A DNA stretch of 64,000 bases from Amycolatopsis thermoflava N1165 (lineage in GTDB: Bacteria > Actinomycetota > Actinomycetes > Mycobacteriales > Pseudonocardiaceae), in NCBI RefSeq assembly GCF_000473265.1, contig NZ_KI421511.1, positions 5,872,360 to 5,936,359 of the forward strand, in the 5' to 3' direction. The position numbers and the translations under genes were made by a program. Of this stretch, positions 8,448-18,353 are shown piece after piece (position 1 is the stretch's first letter; each line of letters starts with the position of its first letter). The notes under the pieces were generated by a model. The model had not been told where the DNA came from, ran no database searches, and was given only the letters and a program-made list of their open reading frames with translations.

Positions 8448-10589
8448 TTACCCGCGCTTGATCAATCGGGTGATTCTCTTCGTGGCCGGCGACAGCTCGT
8501 CCACCCTGAGCAGCGCCAGTACGCCGAACGACACACCGAGACCCACGATGCCCTGCAGGATCAGCTTGATCCACGCGGTCAGCCGCTCGCCGAAGTCCGG
8601 GACCACCCAGCCGGCCGCGACCGCGGCCAGCACACCCAGCCCGCTCGCCACGACGGTGAACAGGATGACGCCGAGCACGCGCTTGCTGCGCAGGTTGCCC
8701 AGGCTCACCCACAGCCAGACCTGGCCCATGATCGCGCCGACCACGAACGTCAGCGAGTTGACCATCATCGCGCCCAGCACGATGTTCTGGTCGGACAGCA
8801 GCACCGGGCACAGGTACAGCAGCGGGATCTTGACCAGGGTCATCACGACCATGATCAGCGTCGGCGTGCGCGCGTCCTTCATCGCGTAGAACACCCGCAG
8901 CTGCAGCATCACCAGCGCGTACGGCAGCAGGCCGAACGCCGAGATGGCCAGCGCCTCGCCCAGCCGCGACGCCTCCGCGGTCGAGTTCTCCCCGCCGCTG
9001 AACAGCGCGACACCCACCGAGGTGCCGATCACCGACATCACCGCGGCGATCGGCACGAGCATCACCGTCGAGATGCGGGAGGCGTAGGACAGGTCGGCGA
9101 CCACCTTGCGGGTGTCGCCGTCGGCGGCGTTGCGCGACAGCCGCGGCATGATCGCGGTCAGCAGCGAGACGCCGATGACGCCGTAGGGCAGCTGGAACAG
9201 CAGCCAGGCGTTCGAGTAGATCGTCACACCACCCGGGTCACCGCTGGTCAGCACACGGGTGTTGACGGTGAAGCCGATCTGGCTGACCGCGACGTAGCCG
9301 AGGATCCACAGCGCGAGGCCGCCGAACTCCTTCATGCGCTTGTCGATGCCCCAGCGCCACTTGAACCTGAACCCGCTGCGCAGCAGCGGCGGCACCAGCA
9401 TGATCGCCTGCACGACGATGCCCATGGTCACGCCGATGCCCAGCAGCAGCAGCTTCGGCTGGCTCATCTCCACGGGGTTGAACGTGATCTCGCCGGGGGT
9501 GAGCATGAACACGGCCAGCGTGAAGATCACGACCAGGTTGTTCACCACCGGCGCCCAGGCCGGCGGCCCGAAGATCTGCTTCGCGTTGAGGACCGCCGAG
9601 AGCAGGGCGAACAGGCCGTAGAACAGGATCTCCGGCAGCAGCAGCCTGGCGAACGCGGTGGTCAGGTCCGAACTCGTCTTGCCCGGTTCGCCGTCCAGGT
9701 AGAGCGAGGTCAGCCACGGCGCGGCGGCCACCGCGACCACCGTGCCGATCACCAGCAGCACGAACGCCACGGTCAGCATGCGCTGCGTGTAGGCCAGGCC
9801 GCCGTCCTTGTCGTCCTGCGACCGCACCAGCAGCGGCACCACGACACTGCTCAGCACGCCGCCGAGCAGCAGCTCGAAGACGATGTTGGGCAGCGTGTTG
9901 GCGATGTTGAACGAGTCGTTCACCACGCCGGTGCCCACGGCCCAGACCAGCATGATCTTCCAGAGGAACCCGGTGATCCGGCTGATCAGGGACGCGATCG
10001 CGATGCGGCTGCTGGACTTCGCCAGCGACGGCGCGGCCGGCTTCTCCGGCGCCTCGACCGGCGCGTGGAAGCCGGTGGCGTCCAGCCCCGGGCCCTCGCC
10101 GAACGAGGTCGACGGCGACGCCGAGATGCGCGGCATCATCCGCGTCGCGAGCGCGTCGTAGGGCCGCAGCACGTCCGGGTCGGCCACCGGCCAGCGGTTG
10201 CCGCCCTGCACCCCGCTGATCCGCGGGATCAGCATCGTCGCGTCGGGGTCGTTCGGCGGCAGCGGCGGCGCGCCGAACGGCATGCTGTCCTGGTGGCGCT
10301 GCCGCTCCTGCCGCCACGGCCGCACCGGCTGGCGGCGGTCCGGCGGAGTCTGGCGGCCGGCCGGCGGCGGTTGCCTGCGGTCCGGCGGCGGCTGGCGGCG
10401 CGGTGGCTGCGGCAGCCGGTCCGGCGGCAGTTGTCCCTGCTGACGGGTCGGCTGCGGGGGCCGTGGCCTGCCGTTAGCCGCCGGCGGGATCCGGCGGGTC
10501 TGCTCCTGCCGAGCGCGATCAGGCGGCGGCGGACGCCGTGTTCCGCGGTCGGCGGGACGCTCGGGTGGCCACCCCGGGTCTCTGTCCAA
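8448..10589 (-). CDS. murJ: Lipid II flippase MurJ with long N-terminal extension
   Basis: Integral membrane MOP-superfamily protein that would flip lipid II outward for peptidoglycan assembly. The hydrophobic core of about 14 helices runs from residue ~190 (SRIAIASLISRITGFLWK) to the end, with family motifs NDSFNIANTLPNIVFELL, the LSSVVVPLL helix and GVIGVSLLTAIMPRLS. The first ~185 residues are Pro/Arg/Gln-rich and disordered-looking (repeated RRQPPPDRRQPP). The only upstream start in frame is TTG at 10589; an internal ATG near codon 102 (MPFGAPP) is an alternative, so the length is uncertain. The gene order DUF6049-murJ-pseudokinase-sigM suggests one wall-biogenesis operon. Confidence 0.9.
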   Translation of the reverse strand: MDRDPGWPPERPADRGTRRPPPPDRARQEQTRRIPPAANGRPRPPQPTRQQGQLPPDRLPQPPRRQPPPDRRQPPPAGRQTPPDRRQPVRPWRQERQRHQDSMPFGAPPLPPNDPDATMLIPRISGVQGGNRWPVADPDVLRPYDALATRMMPRISASPSTSFGEGPGLDATGFHAPVEAPEKPAAPSLAKSSSRIAIASLISRITGFLWKIMLVWAVGTGVVNDSFNIANTLPNIVFELLLGGVLSSVVVPLLVRSQDDKDGGLAYTQRMLTVAFVLLVIGTVVAVAAAPWLTSLYLDGEPGKTSSDLTTAFARLLLPEILFYGLFALLSAVLNAKQIFGPPAWAPVVNNLVVIFTLAVFMLTPGEITFNPVEMSQPKLLLLGIGVTMGIVVQAIMLVPPLLRSGFRFKWRWGIDKRMKEFGGLALWILGYVAVSQIGFTVNTRVLTSGDPGGVTIYSNAWLLFQLPYGVIGVSLLTAIMPRLSRNAADGDTRKVVADLSYASRISTVMLVPIAAVMSVIGTSVGVALFSGGENSTAEASRLGEALAISAFGLLPYALVMLQLRVFYAMKDARTPTLIMVVMTLVKIPLLYLCPVLLSDQNIVLGAMMVNSLTFVVGAIMGQVWLWVSLGNLRSKRVLGVILFTVVASGLGVLAAVAAGWVVPDFGERLTAWIKLILQGIVGLGVSFGVLALLRVDELSPATKRITRLIKRG

Positions 10590-10640
10590 CGCGCGCGCCC
10601 AATCCTCGCCGGTCCGGTTCTGGCACCCCAGAGTAGTCGG

Positions 10641-12770
10641 TCAGGCCTTGCGGGCCCGGACGCGACGGTAGATCTGCCGCGCGGAGAGCAGGACCAGGGC
10701 CGCCGCGCCCGCGATCGTGAGGACCAGCGTCACGACGCCGTACTCGTTGGACCGCAGCTCGAACCGCGCCGGGTTGCCCAGCGGCGTGCCGCCCGGGGTG
10801 GTCAGCGAGACGGTCAGGTTGAACACGCCGGCGCGCAGGGCCTCGGCCGGGATCCGCTCGCTGCCGCCGAGCCCGGCCGGCACAAGGCGGTCCGGCACCT
10901 GCTCGACGCGCAGGCCGGGCGTGTTGCTCAGCTGGATCCGCACCGCGATCTGCACCGGCAGCCGGTTGTTGAACGACACCGGCAGCGGCGCCGACCCGGA
11001 CGCCATCGAGATCGGCACCGGCGGGGTGTCCACCGTGACGCGGCCGAGCAGGCCGTCCAGCTCGGCGCGGGCGTCGGCGGCCGAGGCCTCCGCGGCGCCC
11101 TGCCGTGCGCGCCAGGCCGCCGACGTGCTGCGGACCAGCGCGAACCGCAGCGGTTCGAGCAGCTCGGCCGGCTCCACCTGCGCGGCCGGGTCGATCTGCA
11201 TCGCGCCCTGCAGGTCGGTCATCGTGGTCTCGATGGACGTCATCTCGTCGGTGACCGACGTCGGGGTCGAGGTGGCCACGTCCTCGGCCGTGTAGCTCAT
11301 CTTGGCGTTGCCGGTGCTCGCGGTCGCCAGCAGCGCGGGCAGCGACTGCGGGGTCAGCATGTTGCGGTCGACGAAGTCACCGACGTTGCGCAGGAAACCG
11401 GTCAGCTCGTCCGGCGTCGCCGTCCAGCGGCGGGGCGGGGCGACCAGGACCGGCCGCGAGGCGCTACCCGCCAGTCCACCGCGGAAGGCGAGCGCGGCCA
11501 GGCCGTTCTGCGTCGCGATGTCCGGGTCGTCCACCGGCGTCGCCGCGGTCGCCTCGGTGCTGCCGGACGCGCCGGCCAGCCCGGACAGGACCAGGGAGTC
11601 GACCTGCTGGGCCCGCAGCGCGGTGCCGTCCAGCGTGACCGCGCCGGACGACTGGCCGCTCGTCGACGAGTCGACCGGGTCGGTGATCAGGGTGCGCACC
11701 CCGGCCCCGCTCAGCGCGGCGAGCGTGCTCTGATCCAGCGCGCCGCCCGCCCACAGCACGCCGTTCTGCGGGGTGACGCCGAGCAGCTCCTGCATGCGCG
11801 CGCCGGTGTCCAGTGCGAACGGCAGCAGGTCACCGCTGCGGACCTTGGTCAGTGCGGTGAGGTCGGCGTCGGCGTAGGGCAGCTGGACCACGCACTGCCC
11901 GGTGACCAGCTCCCGCAGCGACTGCAGCCACGCCTTCGCGGCCTCCGCCCCGGTGCCGCCGGTGGTGCCGGTCGAGGTGCGGACCTGGTAGCCGCGGGAC
12001 ATCGCGTCCACCGTGTCGAGCAGGTCGGGGTCGATGGCGTAGCAGAGCGCGCGGGTCAGCTGCGGGTCGTCGCGGACCGCGCTCGCCGACTCGACCAGCC
12101 CGTACAGGCGGCCCCCGGGTCGCAGCTCGGTCGCCAGGACGTCGTCGGACAGCACCGCGGTGCCGCCGAGCGGCGCCGCCACGATCCGCGGGCGGGTGTC
12201 GGCGATCGGCCACAGCATCGTGAACTGGGCCGGCGTGGAGTTCTGGCTGGTCACGCTCTTGCCCGGCGCGGACAGGACGGGCAGCAGCATGCTCATCGAC
12301 GCCAGCCGCGCGGCGCCGCCGTAGTCCGGCGTGCCGTTGACGTTGACCAGCATCGGGTACACGCCGGCGCTGTTCACCCGCAGGTTGCCGCGCGTCCCGT
12401 CGAGCCGGACGGTGACGCTGAGCTGGGCGGTCTGTCCCGGATCCAGGGTCGACGGCTCGACATCGACCCAGTCGGTGCTCGACGCGGCGGCCGCGGCCGC
12501 GCCGCTCATCGCGGTGCGCACCTGGCGCTCGGTGGTGAGCCGCTCGCCCAGCTCCAGCCGGACCTGCAGGTCGCTGATCCGCCGGTCGCCCACGTTCGTC
12601 ACGGTGCCGGTGACGTTGAGCGTCACCGAGTTCGTGGTGATCACGCGCGGGTTGAGCTGCGCGACGTCCAGCCTCAGGCGGCTGGGCGCGTCCGTCTGGG
12701 CACTCGCCGTGACCGGGGTGAACATCGCGAGGAGGAACGCAACCAGCCCGGTGGCGGCGAACCGCTTCAC
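10641..12770 (-). CDS. DUF6049 family exported membrane protein (Rv3909-like)
   Basis: The 709-residue product begins with a signal peptide ([21 protein letters not shown]), continues as a large extracytoplasmic region with immunoglobulin-like beta segments ([18 protein letters not shown] near the N-terminus, [17 protein letters not shown] near the C-terminus) around a glycosidase/deacetylase-like alpha/beta core, and ends in one membrane helix ([18 protein letters not shown]) plus a basic tail RRVRARKA. No enzymatic activity is assigned to this family. The GTG start at 12770 overlaps the NUDIX stop in a GTGA, indicating coupling. Its fixed place before murJ suggests a role at the wall-assembly site, which is inference. 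Confidence 0.8.
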   Translation of the reverse strand: MKRFAATGLVAFLLAMFTPVTASAQTDAPSRLRLDVAQLNPRVITTNSVTLNVTGTVTNVGDRRISDLQVRLELGERLTTERQVRTAMSGAAAAAASSTDWVDVEPSTLDPGQTAQLSVTVRLDGTRGNLRVNSAGVYPMLVNVNGTPDYGGAARLASMSMLLPVLSAPGKSVTSQNSTPAQFTMLWPIADTRPRIVAAPLGGTAVLSDDVLATELRPGGRLYGLVESASAVRDDPQLTRALCYAIDPDLLDTVDAMSRGYQVRTSTGTTGGTGAEAAKAWLQSLRELVTGQCVVQLPYADADLTALTKVRSGDLLPFALDTGARMQELLGVTPQNGVLWAGGALDQSTLAALSGAGVRTLITDPVDSSTSGQSSGAVTLDGTALRAQQVDSLVLSGLAGASGSTEATAATPVDDPDIATQNGLAALAFRGGLAGSASRPVLVAPPRRWTATPDELTGFLRNVGDFVDRNMLTPQSLPALLATASTGNAKMSYTAEDVATSTPTSVTDEMTSIETTMTDLQGAMQIDPAAQVEPAELLEPLRFALVRSTSAAWRARQGAAEASAADARAELDGLLGRVTVDTPPVPISMASGSAPLPVSFNNRLPVQIAVRIQLSNTPGLRVEQVPDRLVPAGLGGSERIPAEALRAGVFNLTVSLTTPGGTPLGNPARFELRSNEYGVVTLVLTIAGAAALVLLSARQIYRRVRARKA

Positions 12771-13291
12771 TCCGACGCTCCTTCTGTCGCTCGCGTGTCG
12801 TCGTCGAACAGTTCCCGCGCCTTGCGCACCAGGGACCGCTCGTCGGTGTAGGCGAGCCGGGTCTCCAGGTCGGCGATCGGCACCCAGGCCACCTCGGTGA
12901 CCTCCGAGTCCTCGTCGGACAGCTCGCCGCCGGTGGCTTCCAGCAGGAAATGATGCACCGTCTTGTGCACCCGCCGTCGCTCGGCCACGAACCAGTAGTC
13001 GATGGTGCCGAGCGGCCGCAGCACTTCCGCGGAGATCCCGGTCTCCTCCTTCACCTCGCGCACCGCAGTCTGCTCGATCGTCTCGCCGTCTTCGATGTGG
13101 CCCTTCGGCAGGGACCACAGCAGTTTCCCGTGGCGGTCCAGCCTGCCGATGAGCACGGCGTTCTCCCTGGCGGGATCGACCACGAGGCCGCCGGCGGAGG
13201 TCTCCACGGAGGTCGTCATCTTCCGGCCGCGGCGGCGGCGTGACCGGCGTCGCGGCTTACCGCCGCCGGAGCGACCGGCCGATCCAGACAT
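12767..13291 (-). CDS. NUDIX hydrolase (MutT4-like)
   Basis: The 174-residue hydrolase carries a complete Nudix box, [20 protein letters not shown] followed by TGI, fitting GX5EX7REUXEEXGU, so it should cleave a nucleoside diphosphate linked to another moiety with Mg2+. Substrate not determinable; the Rv3908 counterpart is called MutT4. The first ~25 residues are almost all Arg, Gly and Ser, so a shorter start at [11 protein letters not shown] (codon 25) is also possible and would begin directly at the domain. First gene of the minus-strand run NUDIX-DUF6049-murJ; divergent from pcnA across a 131-bp gap that should hold both promoters. Confidence 0.85.
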   Translation of the reverse strand: MSGSAGRSGGGKPRRRSRRRRGRKMTTSVETSAGGLVVDPARENAVLIGRLDRHGKLLWSLPKGHIEDGETIEQTAVREVKEETGISAEVLRPLGTIDYWFVAERRRVHKTVHHFLLEATGGELSDEDSEVTEVAWVPIADLETRLAYTDERSLVRKARELFDDDTRATEGASE

Positions 13292-13422
13292 GCTGCGATG
13301 CTAGTGCGTGGCGGCCCCTTCCGGCCGCTACTGCGTAGTTGACTGTTCACTCCTCGTCGATCGGTAGGCTGGTTCCTCGTGTCTGTCATGGTTGAGTCGA
13401 CCCCCGAGGCGGTTCGATCCCG

Positions 13423-14856
13423 GTGAACGAACTGACCGCGAAGCGGAACGCGGTGACCGAGCTGATGCGGATCTCGCCGCTGGCCGACGAGCTGGCCGGG
13501 CTGTTCGCGAAGGCCGGGCACCGGCTGTACCTGGTCGGCGGCAGCGTGCGGGACGCGCTGCTCGGCCGGCTGTCCGCCGACCTCGACTTCACCACCGACG
13601 CGCGGCCCGAGCAGATCCTGAAGGTCGTCCGCGGCTGGGCCGACGGGGTGTGGGAGGCGGGCATCGCCTTCGGCACCGTCGGCGTCACCAAGCGCGGCTC
13701 GACGCTGGAGATCACGACGTTCCGCGCGGATGTCTACGACCGGGTGAGCCGCAACCCCGAGGTGACCTTCGGCGACTCGATCGAGGGTGACCTCAAGCGC
13801 CGCGACTTCACGGTCAACGCGATGGCGATCGACTTGTCGACCAAGCAGTTCGTCGACCCGCACGACGGGATGGACGCGCTGCGGCGGAAGGTGCTCGACA
13901 CGCCAGCCACCCCAGAGGAGTCCTTCGCCGACGATCCGCTGCGCATGCTGCGCGCCGCGCGGTTCGCCGCCCAGCTCGGCTTCGAGCCCGCGCCCCGCGT
14001 GGTGACCGCGATGACCGAGATGGCGGGCGAGATCCAGCGCATCACCGCCGAGCGGGTGCAGACCGAGCTGTCCAAGCTGATGCTCGGGCGGTACCCGCGG
14101 CGCGGTCTGGAGCTGATGGTCGACACCGGGCTCGCCGAGCACGTCCTGCCCGAGGTGCCCGGGATGCGGCTGGCGATCGACGAGCACCACCAGCACAAGG
14201 ACGTCTACCAGCACTCGCTGACCGTGCTGGACCAGGCGATCGCGCTGGAGCGCCGGGACGACCCGGACGCCGAGCCCGACCTCGTGCTCCGGCTGGCCGC
14301 GCTGCTGCACGACATCGGCAAGCCCGCCACCCGCCGGTTCGAGGAGGGCGGCGGCGTGAGCTTCCACCACCACGAGGTGGTCGGCGCCAAGATGGCTCGC
14401 AAGCGTTTGCGCGCGCTGAAGTACCCGAAGCAGGTCATCGAGGACGTCGGCCAGCTGGTGTTCCTCCACCTGCGGTTCCACGGCTACGGCAAGGGCGAGT
14501 GGACCGACTCGGCGGTCCGCCGGTACGTGACCGACGCGGGTGAGCTGCTGCCCCGGCTGCACAAGCTGGTCCGCGCCGACTGCACGACGCGCAACAAGCG
14601 CAAGGCGGCCGCGCTGCAGCGCACCTACGACGAGCTCGAGGAGCGGATCGCGCGCATTCAGGCCGAGGAGGACCTGGCGAAGGTGCGGCCCGACCTGGAC
14701 GGCAACGAGATCATGAAGATCCTCGGCCTGCCGCCGGGCCCGATGGTCGGCAAGGCGTGGAAGCACCTGAAGGAGCTGCGCCTGGACCGCGGGCCGCTGG
14801 ACCACGACGAGGCCGTCGCCGAGTTGCGCCGCTGGGCCGAGGAGAACGGCCTGTAA
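13423..14856 (+). CDS. pcnA: CCA tRNA nucleotidyltransferase
   Basis: The 477-residue enzyme would add or repair the 3'-CCA end of tRNAs. The class II nucleotidyltransferase signature is intact: LVGGSVRDALLGR followed by DLDFTTDA supplies the metal-binding DxD, then RRDFTVNAMAID and the LRAARFAAQLGF neck region. A C-terminal HD domain is present (H near HHQHKDVYQHS, then LLHDIGKPATRR, and HHHEVVGA). Mycobacterial annotation uses the name pcnA for this gene (Rv3907c); cca is equivalent. Translation starts at GTG 13423; an ATG at 13388 is out of frame. Confidence 0.93.
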   Translation: MNELTAKRNAVTELMRISPLADELAGLFAKAGHRLYLVGGSVRDALLGRLSADLDFTTDARPEQILKVVRGWADGVWEAGIAFGTVGVTKRGSTLEITTFRADVYDRVSRNPEVTFGDSIEGDLKRRDFTVNAMAIDLSTKQFVDPHDGMDALRRKVLDTPATPEESFADDPLRMLRAARFAAQLGFEPAPRVVTAMTEMAGEIQRITAERVQTELSKLMLGRYPRRGLELMVDTGLAEHVLPEVPGMRLAIDEHHQHKDVYQHSLTVLDQAIALERRDDPDAEPDLVLRLAALLHDIGKPATRRFEEGGGVSFHHHEVVGAKMARKRLRALKYPKQVIEDVGQLVFLHLRFHGYGKGEWTDSAVRRYVTDAGELLPRLHKLVRADCTTRNKRKAAALQRTYDELEERIARIQAEEDLAKVRPDLDGNEIMKILGLPPGPMVGKAWKHLKELRLDRGPLDHDEAVAELRRWAEENGL

Positions 14857-14890
14857 CTTCAGGGTGCGTCGAGACGACCGGGAGGTCGTG

Positions 14891-16180
14891 ATGTCCCCAC
14901 CGCGAGCGGCGAGCTACCTGGGCACCCTGCTGCGGCGGGGCGCGCCCGCGATGGCCGGCGCGACCGGCGGCCTGGACGACGAGGTCGCCGACCCGGCGCC
15001 GGTGTCCCCGCTCGCGCGGATGCGGCGCATGGCGGGGCCGGTCGACCTCGCGGCGCAGGACAACCTGCTGCTCCGCGCCACCCGGTACGTCGCGATGGTT
15101 CCGCTGGTCTACCGCGTGCTGGCGGTGGCCGGGGCGCTGGTGGCGTTCCTCGCCGGCGACCACGGTGGCGTGGCGCCGGTGGTGGCGGTCGCGGTGTGCT
15201 CGATCGCGTTGAACCTGTACGGGCTGCGCTGGCTGTTCCGGTCGACGCCGTTCCACGGCGGGGGCGCGGTGCGGCTGCTGGTGCTCGACGTGGTGTTCAC
15301 GGTCGCGGCCAACCTGGTGGTCGCGGCGACGGTGCCCGCACCGGCCTTCGCGGCCGCGATGCAGGTGCCGGGCAAGCACCTGCTCGGCGGGGTGGCGCTG
15401 CTGACCCTCGCGCTGGGAGTCGGGTTCGGGCTGGGGCTGACGGTGCTGAGCGTGCCGCTCGCCGGAGCCGCGTGGTGGCTCAACAGCGGCGTGTTCAACG
15501 TGAAACAAGCCTTCGCCGGGGTCGGCACGATCGTCGGCGTCCTGGTGACGGCGACCGGGGCGCTGGTGCTGCTCGGCCTCGGCACCCGGCTGGCGCTGGC
15601 GTACGGGATCAGGCACGGCCGCGAGGCGGAGCGCGCGCGGCAGCACCGGATGCTGCACGACACGGTGCTGCAGACGCTGGAGACGATCGCCCTGCCGGGC
15701 TCCGGCAGCAGCGAACACCAGCTCAGCGAGATGCGACGGCTGGCCCGCGCGCAGGCGATCGAGGTGCGGCAGACCATCGAGGGTGCGGAAGGCAGCGGCC
15801 CCCTCGGCGAGAAACTGGCGGCCCTGGCGGCGGAAATGGCCCGCGACGGCCTGCGCGCCCAGCTGGTCATGGCGGAGCTCGACCCGGACACCCTGACGGA
15901 GGTCCGGCAGGTCGCCATCCGCGACGCGGCGCGTGAGGCGCTGCGGAACACGCTGAAACACTCGGGAACCGACCGGGTCGTCGTCCGGGCCGAGGAACGG
16001 GACGGCGGAGTGGCGGTGGTGATCCGCGACCACGGCGCCGGCTTCGACGAGGCGGACCGCCCGCCGGGCTTCGGAATCAGCGAGTCGATCACGGCGCGCC
16101 TGGCCGAGGCGGGCGGCCAGGCGCGGGTGGAGTCCAGCCCGGGCAGCGGAACTCGCGTGACGCTCTGGATGCCGCGGTAG
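14891..16180 (+). CDS. Orphan sensor histidine kinase (HisKA_3/HATPase_c)
   Basis: A 429-residue protein with a membrane sensor domain of about six hydrophobic helices (residues ~55-240), then a NarL-type dimerisation helix whose phospho-acceptor is the His in RMLHDTVLQTLETIALPG, and a C-terminal GHKL ATPase with the N-box AREALRNTLKHS, the G1 box IRDHGAGFD, and a late GSGTRVTLWMP. It would phosphorylate a LuxR-family regulator, but none is adjacent, so its partner must be elsewhere. ATG at 14891 follows GGGAGG by about 5-8 nt; a GTG at 14864 is a less likely alternative. It follows pcnA by 34 bp and might be read from its transcript. Confidence 0.8.
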   Translation: MSPPRAASYLGTLLRRGAPAMAGATGGLDDEVADPAPVSPLARMRRMAGPVDLAAQDNLLLRATRYVAMVPLVYRVLAVAGALVAFLAGDHGGVAPVVAVAVCSIALNLYGLRWLFRSTPFHGGGAVRLLVLDVVFTVAANLVVAATVPAPAFAAAMQVPGKHLLGGVALLTLALGVGFGLGLTVLSVPLAGAAWWLNSGVFNVKQAFAGVGTIVGVLVTATGALVLLGLGTRLALAYGIRHGREAERARQHRMLHDTVLQTLETIALPGSGSSEHQLSEMRRLARAQAIEVRQTIEGAEGSGPLGEKLAALAAEMARDGLRAQLVMAELDPDTLTEVRQVAIRDAAREALRNTLKHSGTDRVVVRAEERDGGVAVVIRDHGAGFDEADRPPGFGISESITARLAEAGGQARVESSPGSGTRVTLWMPR

Positions 16181-16229
16181 GCCGCGTTCCCGAGACGGGT
16201 CACACGTCGGGGATCAATAGCGTGCGCGC

Positions 16230-16472
16230 ATGGACATCCCACCCGTGGAAGAAGCAGACCTCGTCGCCAAGGCGATTCACCGCGCGAACCTCGCGCGAGC
16301 GGAAGCCGCGGCCGCGAAGGAGATGGTGCGGGACGAGTTGCCGAGAGCGATCGAAGGGCGAGTGAGGATCGACGCCGGCGTGGCCCGCCTCGAGCGCAAG
16401 ATCGACGAGGGCCTTGTCTCGATCGCAACCGAACTGGCGCGGATCGTCGCGTTGCTGAAGCTCCGCGGCTAA
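16230..16472 (+). CDS. Small helical hypothetical protein
   Basis: An 80-residue frame rich in Ala, Glu, Arg and Leu that would fold as one or two amphipathic helices (AKAIHRANLARAEAAAAKEM, then RLERKIDEGLVSIATELARI). Codon third positions are mostly G/C as in real genes here, yet no good ribosome-binding site precedes the ATG and I do not recognise a family. Its last 4 bases overlap the end of the convergent TNT protein gene. It may be a genuine small coiled-coil protein or a chance frame. Confidence 0.45.
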   Translation: MDIPPVEEADLVAKAIHRANLARAEAAAAKEMVRDELPRAIEGRVRIDAGVARLERKIDEGLVSIATELARIVALLKLRG

Positions 16473-18316
16473 AGCCGCTCCAACCCGCCCGTCTCGACGT
16501 GGTGCCCGACGGGGTGCGGCAGGAAGTACGCCACCGCCCCGCCGGGCATCGCTCCCCAGGGTTGGGTCACGCCGGTCAACACGCGCACCGGCCGTGCCAC
16601 CCGGTACAGCGCCCGCTGCCCCTCCCGCTCCGGCAGCAGCGACGTCTCCGGGAACCGCGCCGTCTCGTCGTGCACCAGGTTGCCCGCCTCGGGCCCGAAC
16701 CGCACCAGCGTCGTGCCGACGGGCAGCGTGATCAGCCGCTTCGCTCGGTAGAACGTCAGCGGCGGCTCGCCCCGCTGCGGCGTGATCGGCCAGTCGCCCT
16801 CGTCGTCGACCACTCGCACCGGGTACAGCAGCAGCGATCCGAGCAGGAACCGCGCCGCCTCCTCGACCCGCGCGAACGCCGCAGGCTCCGCGCCGTCCGG
16901 GCCGGTGACCTCCCAGCTCGACTCAGTCCGCTGCAGGCTCCACGCCCCCTCGGCCCGTGAACCGATTCGGTACGCCGAGGCCGCGATCCCGTACTCCGCC
17001 AGCCGCCGCTCCAGGACCGTCAGCACCTCCGACGCCCGCAACCCGTACGGCGGGTCGCCGCCGCGGTCGATGAGCGTGACCGCGTCCACCTCACCCGCGT
17101 CGGGCTGCGGCGGCAGCGGCCTGCCCAGCAGCTCCGCCTCCGCGGCGGCGAGCAGGTGCGCAGGCACGGTCGGCGCCCGGTAGCCCTGCGCCCGCACGTG
17201 CTCGACCAGCTCCGGCTGCGGCGGCAGACCGTATTTCCGCAGGTAGTGCGGCACCGCGGCGGCCCAGATCCACGTGCCGTCGGTGTGGAAGGCGTCGGGC
17301 ACGTCCGGCTGCGCCGCCGGCGCGAACAGGTCCGGCAGCCGGTTCGGCCTGGCCACCGCGACCGGCGCCCGGTACAGGTAGTCGAACAACGCGCGGGCCT
17401 CGTCCGGCGGCAGGGCCTGCCGGTTGACCACGGGTGGTTCGCCGGGCCCGTCGACGACCGCGGCGTGCCGGAACGCCGCGTCCACCGGCAGCCCGGCCTT
17501 CGCCGCGAGCCAGTCCGGGACCTGCTTCCGGTCGCGTGGGAAGTGCTCCAGCTCGGCCTCGTAGGCGCGGGCGGTCGGCCTGCCCGCGGGCGACTGGCGC
17601 CAGTTCGGCTCGGCGGACGAGTCGTAGTCGAACGTGAACTCGGCGGGCGCGACCAGCGTCAGCGTGCCCTTGAACCACGTCCCGGCGCCCGGCTGGTACA
17701 TCGCGGCCCGCAGGTCGCCGAACAGCTGCCCGAGCCGCGGCGACGCGGGCAACGACACCGACTCGCCCTCGCCCGCGGCGCGGACCTCGATCTCCGCGTA
17801 GTCCCCGACCTGCCGGAACTGGGCGGCGATCCGCTCCCAGCCGTCGGGCACGACGTCGCGCAGCAGCCGCGCGATCTCCCGCACCAGCTCCTGCGGATCC
17901 CCGGCCCCGAGCTGCCGCACGCCGGCGGCGAAGTCGTGCCGTTCCTGCCAGATCGCGGTGATCTCGGCCTCGGTGGCGTCGACGGCGAAGTCGTGCAGGC
18001 CGAGCTGCCGCGCGCGCGTCTCGTCGGTGCCGTTCCAGCGCAGCGTCAGCCCCTCGCCGGGGGCGACGCGGTAGATGTCGTCGTCGAACAGGCAGTGCGT
18101 CTGCAGGCTGAAGGTCGCGGCGACCTCGGCTTCCGGCAGCACCTTCGCCGGCCGCCCGTCGAATTCCTGGTCGAAGTCGGCGGGCGCGTCCTCGCCGGGC
18201 GGCGTCACGAGCAGGACGGTGCCGTCCGCGCTGGAGCGTTGCGCCGGGAAGACGCGCCCCTGCCACACGGCGTACAGCCCGTCAGGGCGCTCCGCCAACT
18301 CCACTCGGTACCGCAC
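16469..18316 (-). CDS. YezG-like immunity domain fused to TNT NAD+ glycohydrolase-like domain (copy 1)
   Basis: A 615-residue product. Residues 1-130 form a beta-rich domain of unknown type. About 148-270 resembles the YezG (DUF600) immunity family: DGWERIAAQFRQVGDYAEIE, LRAAMYQPGAGTWFKGTL, FDYDSSAEPNW, LEHFPRDRKQVPDWL. A linker module with TDGTWIWAAAVPHYLRKYGL follows, then a tuberculosis-necrotizing-toxin-type domain (about 508-615; RLITLPVGTTLVRFGPEAG, PWGAMPGGAVAYFLPHPV). Known TNT enzymes destroy NAD+. The Gln usually seen in the terminal GG-x-QY motif reads Ala here, so activity is doubtful. No signal peptide. It is the last gene of the toxin operon and a paralogue of the gene at 22141-23625. 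GTG start has GGGGGAAG in front. Confidence 0.75.
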   Translation of the reverse strand: MRYRVELAERPDGLYAVWQGRVFPAQRSSADGTVLLVTPPGEDAPADFDQEFDGRPAKVLPEAEVAATFSLQTHCLFDDDIYRVAPGEGLTLRWNGTDETRARQLGLHDFAVDATEAEITAIWQERHDFAAGVRQLGAGDPQELVREIARLLRDVVPDGWERIAAQFRQVGDYAEIEVRAAGEGESVSLPASPRLGQLFGDLRAAMYQPGAGTWFKGTLTLVAPAEFTFDYDSSAEPNWRQSPAGRPTARAYEAELEHFPRDRKQVPDWLAAKAGLPVDAAFRHAAVVDGPGEPPVVNRQALPPDEARALFDYLYRAPVAVARPNRLPDLFAPAAQPDVPDAFHTDGTWIWAAAVPHYLRKYGLPPQPELVEHVRAQGYRAPTVPAHLLAAAEAELLGRPLPPQPDAGEVDAVTLIDRGGDPPYGLRASEVLTVLERRLAEYGIAASAYRIGSRAEGAWSLQRTESSWEVTGPDGAEPAAFARVEEAARFLLGSLLLYPVRVVDDEGDWPITPQRGEPPLTFYRAKRLITLPVGTTLVRFGPEAGNLVHDETARFPETSLLPEREGQRALYRVARPVRVLTGVTQPWGAMPGGAVAYFLPHPVGHHVETGGLERL

Positions 18317-18353
18317 GACTTCCCCCTGCGTCCGGAAAACGGGCCCGTCAAAC

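Noticed and set aside
8136..12851. Very long plus-strand open frame opposite murJ and DUF6049
   Set aside because: High-GC shadow: Arg/Gly/His-rich nonsense protein without domains, antisense to clearly conserved genes. The same applies to long frames opposite the giant toxin (24.7-30.3 kb) and leuS (37.1-40.9 kb).
13408..13425. GGTTCGATCC, similar to a tRNA T-arm
   Set aside because: No matching acceptor, D- or anticodon stems around it; it is the leader of pcnA.
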